Shown: positions 57,294 to 64,000 of the stretch, in pieces
Layout of the letters: the number at the start of each line of letters is the position of its first letter
Numbering within the stretch: position 1 is the stretch's first letter
Source: Vibrio neptunius
Lineage (GTDB): Bacteria; Pseudomonadota; Gammaproteobacteria; Enterobacterales; Vibrionaceae
Length of the DNA stretch: 64,000 nt
Reading direction: 5' to 3'
Assembly (NCBI RefSeq): GCF_000967495.1
Contig: NZ_JXXU01000016.1
Span: 1 to 64,000 of the forward strand
Position numbers and translations under genes: made by a program
The notes under the pieces: generated by a model
Told to the model about the DNA's origin: nothing
The model's input: the letters and a program-made list of their open reading frames with translations, nothing else
Database searches by the model: none

Positions 57294-59279
57294 ATGAATG
57301 TGAATTTAACTCCGGTTTCCGATGCCTCTAAAGGGGCAACATCGTCACCTCAATCTGTGGAAGCTAGTGAGGACGCAAAGCAGTCTGAGGGCTTTTTCTC
57401 CAAGTTGGCGTCACTTATCAAGGGTGAATCTGGCGAAGAAAAAGCTTCTGATATGGAGTCAAAAAAAATTGCTCAACTCGTTGAAGGCAAGGATGGTATC
57501 AAAGCATCATTCGATAAAGAAGTTAGCGATAGTGACGACGTCAGTATAGAGGATGAGTCTCAACTAGGAGAGGTGGTAGCCTCTGATGCTAAAAGTGCTT
57601 CTACTGATGAGTTGCTCAAATCAGAAACAAACCAAGACACACTGGCCGACAAAGGAGACGCTGAGCTCTCTACTAAACAACAAGCCGCTCAACAACCTGA
57701 AGGAGACGCAGATAAAATTGTGTCTGAAAACGAAGAACTGCTGAGTCGTTTAAATGAAGCCAACAGAGCGCTTAAACCCCAAAACGGCAACGAGTTGCCA
57801 CAATCATCAGAGTCTTCGGCTCAGGTAACCGGCCCTTTTCAACAAAAGCAAGAAAAATTACACCAAGAGACACCGGTGGATTCTGTCACTCCATTCTTAT
57901 CAGCCCAATATCAGGATGAAGAGCTGACTGATGCCAATGTGTCAGCTGCTTCGAATAGTAATAAGATTGAGGTTGAACTGACTGATGAGCAGCAAGTCAT
58001 GGTTCCAGAGAGTGTGAAACCATTTATTCAATCTGAAGCGCAACTGAAAGAAGATGTCGTGGCTGTGGACAATCACAGTGGTAGTGCAATGATTGCTAGC
58101 ACTGGGGGTACAGCGGCAATGGCCCAGCCAAAAGGCGATAAAACTACACTGACCAATCCTGAAATTGAACAGCTAAAACATGAGCTGAAAATTCAAGGTT
58201 TGTCCGATAAAGAGATTGAGCTGGTTGTGGAGTCTGCAAAAGCTGAGGCGCATAGGCAAACGCTGATCCAGCGCAGAGTTGTTGAACCTGTAGAACCTAA
58301 TGTTGAGAGGGGATTACAATCTACACCGTTATCAATGTCATCGCTGAGTGAAGCTGACATTGCTACTGACCCAGCCGTTGCAGGCCAAACCGTTGCACCT
58401 GCTACTGGTATACCTTGGGGCGCTTCTACGGCAGAAGTTGGAAAAGATGAGCTAACAATACAACAGGATGCTAGGCCTAAAGCTCAGTTAGCACAATCTG
58501 TGCAGCAGGCTCTACATAGTACTTCAACTACCTCTAATGCAGCCCCAAATAATCTACAAGTTGCCTCGCAGGCAGCAGCTATACCGCTGACAAATGATCT
58601 TGCTGCTAGTCAATTTCAGCAAGTTGCCGCTACGCCAGTTGCCAGTGAACAGGCTATGCTCAAAGCGGTAATGGGAGCAAAAGCGGCAGGGTCTTTAGGT
58701 AAGCTCGTTGGGAGCGAGGGCAAACAAAGTGCTGACCAAGGAAATGAAACAGGCTTTGCTCAGCAGTTGTCTCAAGCCGCAGGCCAGCAAGGCTTAACAG
58801 CGCAGCATCAAATGCGAGCAGATCAAGCGGCTGCTCAGGCTCCTATGCAGTTAAACCGAGAAATGGCAGGCGATCAAGTGGCTGAAAGAGTCCAAATGAT
58901 GATGTCGAAGAATCTGAAAAATATCGACATTCGTCTTGATCCACCAGAATTAGGTCGGCTCCAGATCCGTATGAGTATGACTGGAGAGGGAGCGACGGTG
59001 CACTTTACGGTGGCAAATCAACAGGCGCGGGATGTCATCGAGCATTCCATGCCTCGTTTACGTGAGATGCTAGCCCAGCAGGGCGTTCAATTGGGGGACT
59101 CTTCTGTTCAGCAGCAATCTTCGGGACAGCAACAAAATCGCTATGCGGCTGGAAATGGGGCTGAAAACGGTCAAGGTAACGGCAACCAGACCTTTGCAGG
59201 TGAAGAAAACCTTGAACCAGACGTCAATCTTGATTTGAATGTCACAACAAAGCGTGATGGAATCAGTTATTACGCTTAA
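57294..59279 (+). CDS. fliK: Flagellar hook-length control protein FliK
   Basis: 661 residues from the ATG at 57294; a GTG five codons upstream is possible, and neither has a strong ribosome binding site. The first 520 residues are low-complexity, rich in Ser, Gln, Glu and Ala. The C-terminal Flg-hook domain is clear (MSKNLKNIDIRLDPPELGRLQIRMS in two parts, then VHFTVANQQARDVIEHSMPRL). The molecular ruler measures the hook and switches FlhB specificity. Longer than the 375 residues of E. coli. Confidence 0.93.
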   Translation: MNVNLTPVSDASKGATSSPQSVEASEDAKQSEGFFSKLASLIKGESGEEKASDMESKKIAQLVEGKDGIKASFDKEVSDSDDVSIEDESQLGEVVASDAKSASTDELLKSETNQDTLADKGDAELSTKQQAAQQPEGDADKIVSENEELLSRLNEANRALKPQNGNELPQSSESSAQVTGPFQQKQEKLHQETPVDSVTPFLSAQYQDEELTDANVSAASNSNKIEVELTDEQQVMVPESVKPFIQSEAQLKEDVVAVDNHSGSAMIASTGGTAAMAQPKGDKTTLTNPEIEQLKHELKIQGLSDKEIELVVESAKAEAHRQTLIQRRVVEPVEPNVERGLQSTPLSMSSLSEADIATDPAVAGQTVAPATGIPWGASTAEVGKDELTIQQDARPKAQLAQSVQQALHSTSTTSNAAPNNLQVASQAAAIPLTNDLAASQFQQVAATPVASEQAMLKAVMGAKAAGSLGKLVGSEGKQSADQGNETGFAQQLSQAAGQQGLTAQHQMRADQAAAQAPMQLNREMAGDQVAERVQMMMSKNLKNIDIRLDPPELGRLQIRMSMTGEGATVHFTVANQQARDVIEHSMPRLREMLAQQGVQLGDSSVQQQSSGQQQNRYAAGNGAENGQGNGNQTFAGEENLEPDVNLDLNVTTKRDGISYYA

Positions 59280-59314
59280 ACTATAGAAAAGTAAGAAAAT
59301 AGAGAAAGTTAAAT

Positions 59315-59812
59315 ATGGCAGACGAAGGAATAGAAGCAGAAGCACCCAAAGGCAAAAGCAAGCTGTTAATTATCATCATCGCTGTTGTTGTTCTACTCGT
59401 TGGCGGCGGTGGAGCTGCTTTTTTCCTGATGGGATCGGATGAATCCGAAGAAGCATCGCAAACTGCCCAACAAGAAGTGGTGGTATCAACAGAGCCTGTT
59501 TCTTACGTCAATATTGCTCAACCATTTTTATTTAATGTCACGGGTGATAAAAAAGATCGGCTTGTGCAAATTAAAGTACAGCTGATGGTGCGTGGTACAG
59601 AAAATGAAAACTTAGCCCGTTACCACTCACCATTGGTTGAAAGCTCATTACTCGGTACTTTCGCTTCAGCGACCGTCGACCAGCTGCGTAGTGTCAACGG
59701 ACGGGTGGAATTGAGAGATAAAGCCACAGAAGATATTAAAGCGAGCTTGACTCGTGCGGTAGGGCAACCCGTGATTGAACGAGTGTTGTTTACTGATTTT
59801 GTAATACAGTAG
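59315..59812 (+). CDS. fliL: Flagellar basal-body protein FliL
   Basis: 165 residues: short cytosolic N-terminus, one transmembrane segment (LLIIIIAVVVLLVGGGGAAFFL, about 17-38), acidic linker, and the periplasmic FliL domain with FLFNVTGDKKDRLVQIKVQLMV. Supports the stator around PomAB. 35 bases after fliK, seven before fliM. Confidence 0.95.
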   Translation: MADEGIEAEAPKGKSKLLIIIIAVVVLLVGGGGAAFFLMGSDESEEASQTAQQEVVVSTEPVSYVNIAQPFLFNVTGDKKDRLVQIKVQLMVRGTENENLARYHSPLVESSLLGTFASATVDQLRSVNGRVELRDKATEDIKASLTRAVGQPVIERVLFTDFVIQ

Positions 59813-59819
59813 GTGAAGA

Positions 59820-60875
59820 GTGACCGATCTATTAAGCCAAGACGAGATTGATGCGCTGCTCCACGGTGTCGACGATGTCGATGAGGGAGAAGACGACGGT
59901 GGTGGCGCAGCGGCGGACCCCAGCGCAGTAGAGTTTGATTTCTCTTCGCAAGACCGTATCGTTCGTGGTCGAATGCCAACGCTAGAGTTGATCAACGAAC
60001 GTTTTGCGCGTCACCTGCGGATCAGCTTATTCAACATGCTGAGAAAAACCGCCGAAGTGTCGATAAATGGCGTACAAATGATGAAATTCGGTGAATATCA
60101 AAATACTTTGTATGTGCCGACTAGTTTGAACATGGTACGCTTTAGACCGCTAAAAGGTACTGCACTTATTACCATGGAAGCCCGCTTAGTTTTTATTTTG
60201 GTAGAAAACTTTTTTGGTGGTGATGGGCGTTTTCATGCTCGAATTGAAGGGCGTGAGTTTACGCCAACTGAGCGTCGCATTGTACAACTTCTGCTCAAGA
60301 TTGTGTTTGAAGATTATAAAGAGGCTTGGTCTCCAGTAATGGGCGTCGAGTTTGAATATCTCGATTCTGAAGTGAACCCAAGCATGGCAAACATTGTCAG
60401 CCCGACGGAAGTGATTGTTGTCAGCTCTTTCCATATAGAAGTTGATGGCGGCGGTGGTGATTTCCATGTGGTGATGCCCTACTCTATGGTGGAGCCGATC
60501 CGCGAACTGCTTGATGCAGGTGTTCAGTCAGATAAGATGGAAACGGATGTTCGTTGGAGCACCGCACTTCGCGAGGAGATAATGGATGTTCCGGTTAACT
60601 TCCGCGTGAATTTACTGGAACAGGATATTTCACTAAGAGATTTGATGGAGCTGCAACCCGGTGACATCATTCCTATCACTATGCCTGAAAATGCCACTAT
60701 GTTTGTTGAAGAACTACCAACATTCCGCGTCAAAATGGGACGCTCTGGTGAACAACTTGCGGTTCAGGTTTCAGAGGAAATTAAGCGCCCGGATGTGGTC
60801 AAGACCGACATCGCTTTCTTGGGCAAAGATGTCATTTCTGAATTAGAAGAAGATGACGGTGAAATTGAAGATTAA
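59820..60875 (+). CDS. fliM: Flagellar motor switch protein FliM
   Basis: 351 residues. N-terminal CheY-P-binding peptide LLSQDEIDALLHGVDD, an acidic linker with a Gly-rich run, the middle CheC-like domain (about 50-240) and a C-terminal SpoA domain. GTG start at 59820. Part of the C ring with FliG and FliN. Confidence 0.97.
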   Translation: MTDLLSQDEIDALLHGVDDVDEGEDDGGGAAADPSAVEFDFSSQDRIVRGRMPTLELINERFARHLRISLFNMLRKTAEVSINGVQMMKFGEYQNTLYVPTSLNMVRFRPLKGTALITMEARLVFILVENFFGGDGRFHARIEGREFTPTERRIVQLLLKIVFEDYKEAWSPVMGVEFEYLDSEVNPSMANIVSPTEVIVVSSFHIEVDGGGGDFHVVMPYSMVEPIRELLDAGVQSDKMETDVRWSTALREEIMDVPVNFRVNLLEQDISLRDLMELQPGDIIPITMPENATMFVEELPTFRVKMGRSGEQLAVQVSEEIKRPDVVKTDIAFLGKDVISELEEDDGEIED

Positions 60876-60898
60876 TATAGAGTAAATAGGTAACAGGT

Positions 60899-61309
60899 AT
60901 GGAACCGAGCGACGATCAAAAACTGGCGGATGAATGGGCTGCTGCACTAGGTGAAGACCCTGATGCGCCAGAGGTAGATGTAGATGAAGTTATGGCCGCT
61001 CAACTTGATGAGTTACAAGATACTGGGTCGCCTATTTCAGAAGACGAACGCCGCAAACTCGATACGATTCTGGATATTCCAGTGACGATTTCTATGGAAG
61101 TAGGCCGTTCACAAATCAGTATTCGTAATTTGCTCCAACTTAACCAAGGTTCAGTCGTTGAACTTGAGCGTTTAGCCGGGGAGTCGTTGGATGTGTTGGT
61201 TAATGGTACTTTGATTGCTCACGGTGAGGTGGTGGTAGTCAATGATAAGTTTGGTATTCGTTTGACTGACGTTATCAGCCAGACTGAGCGGATTAAGAAG
61301 CTAAGGTAA
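60899..61309 (+). CDS. fliN: Flagellar motor switch protein FliN
   Basis: 136 residues. Acidic N-terminus, then a SpoA domain (LDIPVTISMEVGRSQISIRNLLQLNQGSVVEL split over about 60-92; NDKFGIRLTDVIS). Bottom of the C ring, also docks FliH. Three bases separate the stop from fliO. Confidence 0.96.
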   Translation: MEPSDDQKLADEWAAALGEDPDAPEVDVDEVMAAQLDELQDTGSPISEDERRKLDTILDIPVTISMEVGRSQISIRNLLQLNQGSVVELERLAGESLDVLVNGTLIAHGEVVVVNDKFGIRLTDVISQTERIKKLR

Positions 61310-61312
61310 ATT

Positions 61313-61726
61313 ATGAGAAAACAGATAAAAGGGGTGTCTCTGTGTCTTCTTACGCTCCTCTCTCCGTCTGTTTGGGCTGAAACTGCATCAGGTAATCAGC
61401 TAGATTGGGCGACCACGTTTGGGTCGCTTTTGTTCGTCGTCGCATTCATCCTCTTTTTGGCTTGGTTACTGAAACGTATGCGAGTGCCAGCGATGATTAA
61501 CCAAGGAGGCCTGAATATCGTGCGTCAGATACCAGTCGGTACTCGTGAACGAATCATGATTGTACAGGCGGGTGAAGAGCAATTCTTAGTGGGAGTGACC
61601 GCACAGTCGGTACAACTGATTTCCAAGTTGGATACCCCTTTGACTCAGGAGGAGCTGGATAAATCTGCATTGGCGTCCAGTCCTTTTGCGACCCAATTGA
61701 CTCAGCTATTGAAAAAGAAAGAATGA
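61313..61726 (+). CDS. fliO: Flagellar biosynthesis protein FliO
   Basis: 137 residues. N-terminal signal-like segment ([16 protein letters not shown]), one transmembrane segment ([16 protein letters not shown], about 38-53), and a cytosolic FliO domain with [21 protein letters not shown]. Chaperone for FliP assembly. Overlaps fliP by four bases. Confidence 0.93.
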   Translation: MRKQIKGVSLCLLTLLSPSVWAETASGNQLDWATTFGSLLFVVAFILFLAWLLKRMRVPAMINQGGLNIVRQIPVGTRERIMIVQAGEEQFLVGVTAQSVQLISKLDTPLTQEELDKSALASSPFATQLTQLLKKKE

Positions 61727-62598
61727 TAAACACTAGTCGATTAGCGTTATTGATACTGACTCTATGCCTGAGCTTTTTTGCGGCGACTTCGTTCGCTGAG
61801 GAAAGTATTGCAACCCCAATTCCTGACAATGCGGCACCGTCACAATCGGTCACTGTCTCCGCCATGGAAAAAGAGCAGGGCGCTGCACGGACCATTTCAA
61901 CTGGCAGTTTTACGGGTGGTGGTGGTGGCATTCCTGCGTTCACCATGACGACTAACCCTGATGGTAGCGAAGACTATTCGATTAACTTACAGATATTAGC
62001 GTTAATGACCATGTTGGGTTTCTTGCCTGCCATGGTCATTTTGATGACTTCATTCACTCGTATTGTCGTGGTGATGTCGATTCTTCGTCAGGCGATGGGT
62101 TTGCAACAAACGCCATCTAATCAGGTCATTATAGGTATCGCGATTTTCTTGACCTTCTTCATCATGTCTCCGGTGTTGAACAAGATTAATGAAGACTCTA
62201 TCCAGCCATACATCAATGAACAGATCACCGCACGTGAAGCTTTTGACCGCGCCCAAGTGCCAATGAAAGACTTTATGCTCAAGCAAACTCGAGTTAAGGA
62301 CCTTGAAACCTTTGTTAATATTTCTGGTTCAGATGCAACAGCGCCCGAAGATGTTTCAATGGCCATATTGATCCCAGCATTTATTACCTCTGAATTGAAA
62401 ACGGCTTTCCAGATTGGATTTATGCTCTTCCTTCCGTTTCTGATTATTGATTTAGTGGTGGCCTCAGTTCTGATGGCGATGGGTATGATGATGCTCTCCC
62501 CAATGATCGTTTCTTTACCTTTCAAACTCATGCTGTTTGTCCTTGTTGATGGCTGGAACCTCATTCTGTCTACTCTAGCTGGCAGCTTTGCCTTGTAG
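61723..62598 (+). CDS. fliP: Flagellar export gate protein FliP
   Basis: 291 residues. Cleavable signal peptide ([21 protein letters not shown]), a Gly-rich segment near 67-72, and four transmembrane segments with [20 protein letters not shown] and [18 protein letters not shown]. Core of the FliPQR export gate. The signal peptide is normal for FliP. Confidence 0.97.
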   Translation: MINTSRLALLILTLCLSFFAATSFAEESIATPIPDNAAPSQSVTVSAMEKEQGAARTISTGSFTGGGGGIPAFTMTTNPDGSEDYSINLQILALMTMLGFLPAMVILMTSFTRIVVVMSILRQAMGLQQTPSNQVIIGIAIFLTFFIMSPVLNKINEDSIQPYINEQITAREAFDRAQVPMKDFMLKQTRVKDLETFVNISGSDATAPEDVSMAILIPAFITSELKTAFQIGFMLFLPFLIIDLVVASVLMAMGMMMLSPMIVSLPFKLMLFVLVDGWNLILSTLAGSFAL

Positions 62599-62610
62599 TG
62601 GGAGGAAAAC

Positions 62611-62880
62611 ATGACGCCTGAAGTATTCGTCGAGTTGTTCAAAGATGCGTTGTGGATGGTTCTGATTATGGTTTGTGCCATTATCATCCCCAGCTTACTT
62701 ATTGGTCTGGTTGTCGCGATCTTTCAGGCTGCAACGTCGATTAACGAACAGACGTTGAGCTTCTTACCCCGTCTAGTGGTGACTTTGTTGGCGTTGATGT
62801 TGTTCGCGCATTGGATGACACAAATGATGATGGAGTACTTTTTCTCGATTGTTGAGCGCCTGCCTCAGGTTCTCTACTAG
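62611..62880 (+). CDS. fliQ: Flagellar export gate protein FliQ
   Basis: 89 residues with two transmembrane segments (ALWMVLIMVCAIIIPSLLIG; LVVTLLALMLFAHWM) and the motif VAIFQAATSINEQTLSFLP. Strong ribosome binding site GGGAGG. Packs around FliP in the gate. Confidence 0.96.
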   Translation: MTPEVFVELFKDALWMVLIMVCAIIIPSLLIGLVVAIFQAATSINEQTLSFLPRLVVTLLALMLFAHWMTQMMMEYFFSIVERLPQVLY

Positions 62881-62891
62881 GGCGGTTTGAC

Positions 62892-63674
62892 GTGGAATAC
62901 CCAACGAGCCTGATACTCGACTGGATAGCCAACTACTTCTGGCCTTATACCCGAATCGCTGCCATGTTGATGGTGATGTCGGTGACAGGGGCGCGTTTTG
63001 TTTCTACTCGTGTCAGACTCTATCTTGGTTTGGCAATTACGCTTGCTGTAATGCCTGTTATCCCTGCTGTGCCAAACACCATAGAGTTGCTCTCTGGACA
63101 AGGCTTCATGACGCTCTTAGAGCAGATCATCATTGGTGTCGCGATGGGAACCATTACTCAGTTCATGATTCAGACCTTTGTGATTCTTGGCCAAATTCTT
63201 GGTATGCAAGCGAGTTTAGGTTTTGCATCAATGGTTGACCCTGCCAATGGTCAGAATACGCCGTTACTTGGTCAGCTTTTTATGTTCCTAGCCACGATGT
63301 TTTTCCTCGCTACCGATGGTCACTTGAAAATGATTATGCTGGTGGTAATGAGCTTTCAGTCACTACCTATTGGTAGCGGATCACTGAACACCGTCGATTT
63401 TAGGGAATTGGCACTTTGGCTAGGGATCATGTTTAAAGTTGCACTGAGTATGTCCTTGTCTGGGATTATCGCATTGTTAACGATCAATTTATCGTTTGGC
63501 GTTATGACCCGTGCGGCACCACAGCTGAACATCTTCTCTCTGGGTTTTGCGTTTGCTTTGATCGTCGGCTTATTACTCTGTTGGTATATTATCGCCGGGC
63601 TATTCAGTCACTATGAGCTATTCTGGTTGCAAGGGGAGCAGCAAGTGTGCCGCTTCATACGCTTAAATTGTTAG
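62892..63674 (+). CDS. fliR: Flagellar export gate protein FliR
   Basis: 260 residues, six transmembrane segments; motifs RIAAMLMVMSVTGARFVSTRVR and the loop QASLGFASMVDPANGQNTP near the middle. Single-copy gate component that caps FliP. GTG start 11 bases after fliQ. Confidence 0.96.
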   Translation: MEYPTSLILDWIANYFWPYTRIAAMLMVMSVTGARFVSTRVRLYLGLAITLAVMPVIPAVPNTIELLSGQGFMTLLEQIIIGVAMGTITQFMIQTFVILGQILGMQASLGFASMVDPANGQNTPLLGQLFMFLATMFFLATDGHLKMIMLVVMSFQSLPIGSGSLNTVDFRELALWLGIMFKVALSMSLSGIIALLTINLSFGVMTRAAPQLNIFSLGFAFALIVGLLLCWYIIAGLFSHYELFWLQGEQQVCRFIRLNC

Positions 63675-63683
63675 GGGGCCGAA

Positions 63684-64000
63684 TTGGCAGAATCAGACGG
63701 TCAAGAACGCACCGAAGACGCTACGCCCAGGCGATTGCAGCAGGCTCGTGAAAAAGGGCAGGTTGCAAGGTCTAAAGAGTTAGCGTCAGTATCTGTGCTT
63801 GTCATTGGGGCCATTGCCTTGATGTGGTTTGGTGATGCACTTGCACGTGGGTTGTATACACTTATGGGGCGTTTGTTTGATCTGTCGCGTGAAGAGATTT
63901 TTGACTTGCCAAAGTTGTTTGATATTGCTCTTGGTTCGCTAGTCAGCTTGCTTGGCCCCTTGTTGTTGATTCTTACTGTTCTGTTCATTGCTGCTTTAAT
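63684..64000 (+). CDS. flhB: Flagellar export switch protein FlhB (partial, runs off the edge)
   Basis: The first 105 codons are present. Start TTG at 63684 with AGGGGG eight bases upstream; the N-terminus AESDGQERTEDATPRRLQQA is the FlhB signature, followed by the first transmembrane segments. The autocleavage site (NPTH) lies beyond the window. FlhB changes export from hook to filament proteins, with FliK. Confidence 0.95.
   Translation, partial: MAESDGQERTEDATPRRLQQAREKGQVARSKELASVSVLVIGAIALMWFGDALARGLYTLMGRLFDLSREEIFDLPKLFDIALGSLVSLLGPLLLILTVLFIAAL

Noticed and set aside
39886..64000. A horizontally acquired flagellar island
   Set aside because: Gene order is the standard polar flagellar locus of Vibrio, and no integrase, repeats, tRNA or mobile genes flank it.

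Overview
The window is an ordinary, densely coded stretch of a Vibrio chromosome (a gamma-proteobacterium with a sodium-driven polar flagellum). The case for Vibrio rests on the pomA/pomB motor genes, a flagellin triplet followed by flaG-fliD-flaI-fliS-flrABC-fliEFGHIJ-fliKLMNOPQR-flhB, and the Vibrio-typical order gltA / sdhCDAB-sucABCD. No tRNA or rRNA genes, CRISPR arrays, prophage, integron or complete insertion sequence were seen.

Layout. (1) 1-11475: citrate synthase (minus strand) divergent from a TCA-cycle block encoding succinate dehydrogenase, 2-oxoglutarate dehydrogenase E1/E2 and succinyl-CoA synthetase. An ArcA-like direct repeat lies in front of sdhC. (2) 11500-15470: a small coiled-coil gene, a CsrB-family regulatory RNA with 17 GGA motifs, a GNAT acetyltransferase, and the little-studied set DUF3301, DUF3549, yqcC and truC. 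(3) 15500-22170: xseB-ispA-dxs on the minus strand, then pomAB behind a sigma-28-type promoter, then thiI. (4) 22220-28100: the GcvB small RNA divergent from gcvA, a hydrolase, ygdD, rlmM, a C-terminal remnant of a DNA/RNA non-specific endonuclease, xni and ppnN. (5) 28300-39810: a diguanylate cyclase next to a TPR protein with a decayed GGDEF domain, queF, syd with a zinc-ribbon partner, a dapE cluster, several small conserved unknowns, and a Dyp-type peroxidase. (6) 39820-64000: the main flagellar cluster, running off the right edge inside flhB.

How the parts work together. The flagellar region shows its transcription hierarchy in the DNA. flrA has a sigma-70-like promoter. flrBC, fliE and fliK each have a -24/-12 sigma-54 element. 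flaF, flaB, flaA and the distant pomAB have sigma-28 boxes. Two 14-bp sites resembling the Pseudomonas FleQ box sit beside the flrB and fliE sigma-54 promoters and are good candidates for FlrA sites. The flaB leader carries three GGA motifs, one of them the Shine-Dalgarno sequence, which suggests (but does not prove) control by CsrA and therefore by the CsrB-type RNA in the same window.

I found no clearly new multi-gene system. The most useful non-routine observations are the two small RNAs, the FlrA-box candidates, the flrBC promoter nested inside an inverted repeat, the structured flagellin leaders, the duplicated motif inserted in FliD, the endonuclease remnant, and the pair formed by an active-looking and a decayed GGDEF protein. 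All functional calls come from reading the sequence; no database search was run.
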